The notes beneath the pieces are model-generated. The model was not told the DNA's origin. It saw only the letters and a program-made list of their open reading frames with translations, and did no database searches. Source: WTJH01 sp049598145 (lineage in GTDB: Bacteria; Bacteroidota; Bacteroidia; Flavobacteriales; Flavobacteriaceae). Taken from it: DNA of 24,278 nucleotides. Positions 22,477 to 24,278 of this stretch are shown in pieces. Every line of letters starts with the position of its first letter. Position 1 is the stretch's first letter. The position numbers were made by a program, and so were the translations under genes. The stretch lies in the NCBI GenBank assembly GCA_049598145.1, contig JBMYNJ010000015.1, forward strand, positions 1 through 24,278, read 5' to 3'.

Positions 22477-24278
22477 GTATTTAAAAAGCCTTCAAAACTA
22501 TTGGGGATTCGCAAACTTTCGATCCCCTCAACAAGCCATCATCAATGAATATGTAGGTGGCAAAGACACCTTGGTACTGCTACCCACCGGAGGAGGAAAA
22601 TCCCTTTGCTATCAACTTCCTGGCGTGGTAGAAGGCGGGATCACTTTAGTGATCTCTCCGCTGCTGGCCCTGATGGAAGAGCAAGTCTCCCAATTGAACG
22701 CTCGTGGAATTCCAAGTATGTATTTTAGTCACCAAACGGATAAAAGCATCGACCAGCAATTACAAGAATGTATTCGTGGCGATTATGTCTTGGTCTATTG
22801 TTCGCCCGAACGACTTACCCAAGCGGGCTTTTTAAACCATTTGTCTCACGCATCCATCAAGCGGATTGCCGTAGATGAAGCACACTGCATTTCCAGTTGG
22901 GGGCACGATTTTCGACCGGCCTATTTAGACATTCATCAACTTCGAAAATTTTTCCCAAAGGCTCCCTTGATGGCACTCACAGCCACTGCCACTCCTCAGG
23001 TAGTAACAGATATTCAAAAATTTCTGGAATTGCGGAAGCCAAAGATTTTTCAAGAATCTGTTGTCCGAAAAAATATTCATCTACATATTCGAGAAACCTC
23101 AGACAAATTTCGAGAACTCCTCCATTTTTTAAAACAAAATTCCGATCCGGCGATTGTTTATTGTTACAGTCGAAAACAAACCGAACGATTGAGCGCTCAG
23201 CTTAACAACCACGAAATATCTGCTGATTATTTTCATGCCGGATTAAGCCCACAAGAGAAAAAAGATCGGGTTTCTGCCTGGAAAGCAAAACGTTCTCAGG
23301 TAATGACCGCCACCACTGCTTTTGGAATGGGGATCGACTTTGGAGAGGTGCGCTCGGTGATCCATTGGGACTTAGCCGATAGTTTGGAGAGCTACTGCCA
23401 AGAAATCGGGCGGGCCGGAAGGGATGGAAAAGCTTCCCATGCCTTGACTCTATATAATACTCATGATTTGGACGTATTAAAGGATCGTGTTTTGGGCCAC
23501 TGGCCAGACATTCAATTTTTAAAGCATTTTTACAACAAATTAGCGAACTACCTTTCGATCGCTCAAGGCAATGGGAAGGAGGAACGTTTTGAGTTGCGGT
23601 TTGAAGATTTTTGTGAAGCCTATGGTTTTTCCAAACGAAAAGCCTTGCAGGCCTTTGAATTAATGGAACGATTCGATCTCATTCGTTTTCAGATATCCAG
23701 TAGCGAAAGGCTTGAACTCCACAGCCCATTAGCTGCCCAAGAAGTTCAGCGACTCATCCAAAAACAAATCCCAGCACATGAATTATTAGAAGACCTATTG
23801 CGGCAAATTCCTCAAATGTTTGATCGCTCCCATAAAATTCGATGGACAAGCTTGCAAAAACGAATGAACCGTTCCAAAGCCGCTCTAATTCAAAGCCTGA
23901 ATCGATTGGTAGCTCAGAGGATATTAAACCCTTATGAAAACACGCCCAACCTCCAATTGGTATGGCTACTCCCACGAGAAGATGCTTATGTTTGGCAGCC
24001 CCATCGAGAGGCACTCAAACAGATTTGCGACCGAAAAAAGTACCAGTTGGATAAGTTCCAGTATTTTATTCAACAAAAAAACAAATGCCGAACACAATTG
24101 TTGTTAAATTATTTTGGAGAAAAAGCTGATGATCGTTGTTCCCATTGCGATGGGCCGCATTGTAAACCTATAGGATCTGAAGCAGACATCAGTCAGGAAT
24201 TGTATCAACGGATCGCCCAAGGACCTATTGGAATTAGTGCGCTCACCCTAGAATTTTCTGCTCCTATTCCTCAAATTG
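22469..24278 (+). CDS. recQ: RecQ family ATP-dependent DNA helicase, 3' end outside window
   Basis: 3'-5' DNA helicase acting in recombination and fork repair. 603 codons are in the window; the frame is open at the right edge. Helicase motifs are visible: LLPTGGGKSLCYQ (K44), DEAH with D136, ALTATATPQVV, YCYSRKQTERL, TAFGMGIDFGEV and EIGRAGRDG. A zinc-binding region follows (KCRTQLLLNYFGEKADDRCS then HCDG), and a winged-helix region begins near the edge. Bacteroidota often have two RecQ-like proteins; this looks like the shorter one of about 630-640 residues, so little is missing, but whether an HRDC domain follows cannot be seen. The start overlaps the P-loop NTPase gene by eight bases. Confidence 0.95.
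   Translation, partial: MDKYLKSLQNYWGFANFRSPQQAIINEYVGGKDTLVLLPTGGGKSLCYQLPGVVEGGITLVISPLLALMEEQVSQLNARGIPSMYFSHQTDKSIDQQLQECIRGDYVLVYCSPERLTQAGFLNHLSHASIKRIAVDEAHCISSWGHDFRPAYLDIHQLRKFFPKAPLMALTATATPQVVTDIQKFLELRKPKIFQESVVRKNIHLHIRETSDKFRELLHFLKQNSDPAIVYCYSRKQTERLSAQLNNHEISADYFHAGLSPQEKKDRVSAWKAKRSQVMTATTAFGMGIDFGEVRSVIHWDLADSLESYCQEIGRAGRDGKASHALTLYNTHDLDVLKDRVLGHWPDIQFLKHFYNKLANYLSIAQGNGKEERFELRFEDFCEAYGFSKRKALQAFELMERFDLIRFQISSSERLELHSPLAAQEVQRLIQKQIPAHELLEDLLRQIPQMFDRSHKIRWTSLQKRMNRSKAALIQSLNRLVAQRILNPYENTPNLQLVWLLPREDAYVWQPHREALKQICDRKKYQLDKFQYFIQQKNKCRTQLLLNYFGEKADDRCSHCDGPHCKPIGSEADISQELYQRIAQGPIGISALTLEFSAPIPQI

Noticed and set aside
1..24278. Mobile elements, CRISPR arrays, tRNA or rRNA genes
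   Set aside because: I found no transposase or integrase frames, no spaced direct repeats and no tRNA or rRNA-like segments.

Overview
The window is a chromosomal segment of a member of the Bacteroidota, most likely class Flavobacteriia. This rests on lineage-typical families (DUF4290 next to murA, a fused ResB/CcsA cytochrome c biogenesis protein, DUF2911, a DUF2520 Rossmann protein beside KdsC and Maf), on Bacteroidota-type -7 promoter boxes (TAnnTTTG) and on the lack of clear Shine-Dalgarno sequences. I see no rRNA, tRNA, IS element, phage gene or CRISPR array. Genes are packed tightly and no gene-free stretch exceeds 300 bases.

Layout. (1) 1-2978, minus strand: the cytochrome c maturation protein CcsBA, cut by the left edge, then a small membrane protein (3028-3318, minus). 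(2) 3367-10331, plus strand: a run of DUF2520 Rossmann protein, KdsC-like HAD phosphatase, Maf nucleotide pyrophosphatase, a Bacteroidota lipoprotein, a secreted PIG-L deacetylase, a 32-residue single-span membrane ORF and a sodium:solute symporter, mostly overlapping or nearly so. It ends at a terminator shared with a convergent DUF2911 protein (10387-11229, minus). (3) 11394-18586, plus strand: the centrepiece, eight genes with spacings from -11 to +5 bases: SRPBCC protein, SDR-fold protein, class I photolyase, DUF2256 zinc ribbon, cryptochrome-DASH, iron-sulfur photolyase (FeS-BCP/PhrB type), a divergent photolyase-fold protein and a DUF2805/TIGR03643 protein. (4) 18592-24278: a lipocalin-like lipoprotein with a one-base frameshift in an A8 run (minus), a DUF1801 protein (plus), murA-DUF4290-DUF493 (minus), then a P-loop ATPase and a RecQ helicase cut by the right edge (plus).

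How it works together. The photolyase operon encodes four different photolyase-superfamily flavoproteins, covering cyclobutane dimer repair, the DASH class and probable (6-4) repair, plus a fourth member that keeps the fold but has lost the residues expected for CPD repair and two of the three electron-transfer tryptophans by ungapped comparison. Two accessory proteins (DUF2256, DUF2805) and two leading genes of unknown role (SRPBCC and an SDR lacking the catalytic tyrosine) are translationally coupled to them. Upstream lies a good -7 box without a recognisable -33 element and an inverted repeat, TGTTTAA-N16-TTAAACA. Part of that region, the 13-mer TATTTTGTTTAAC, recurs on the opposite strand upstream of the lipocalin gene beyond the operon. 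I see no light-responsive regulator in the window, so a regulator, if any, is encoded elsewhere.

All family assignments come from reading motifs by eye; no database search was run.
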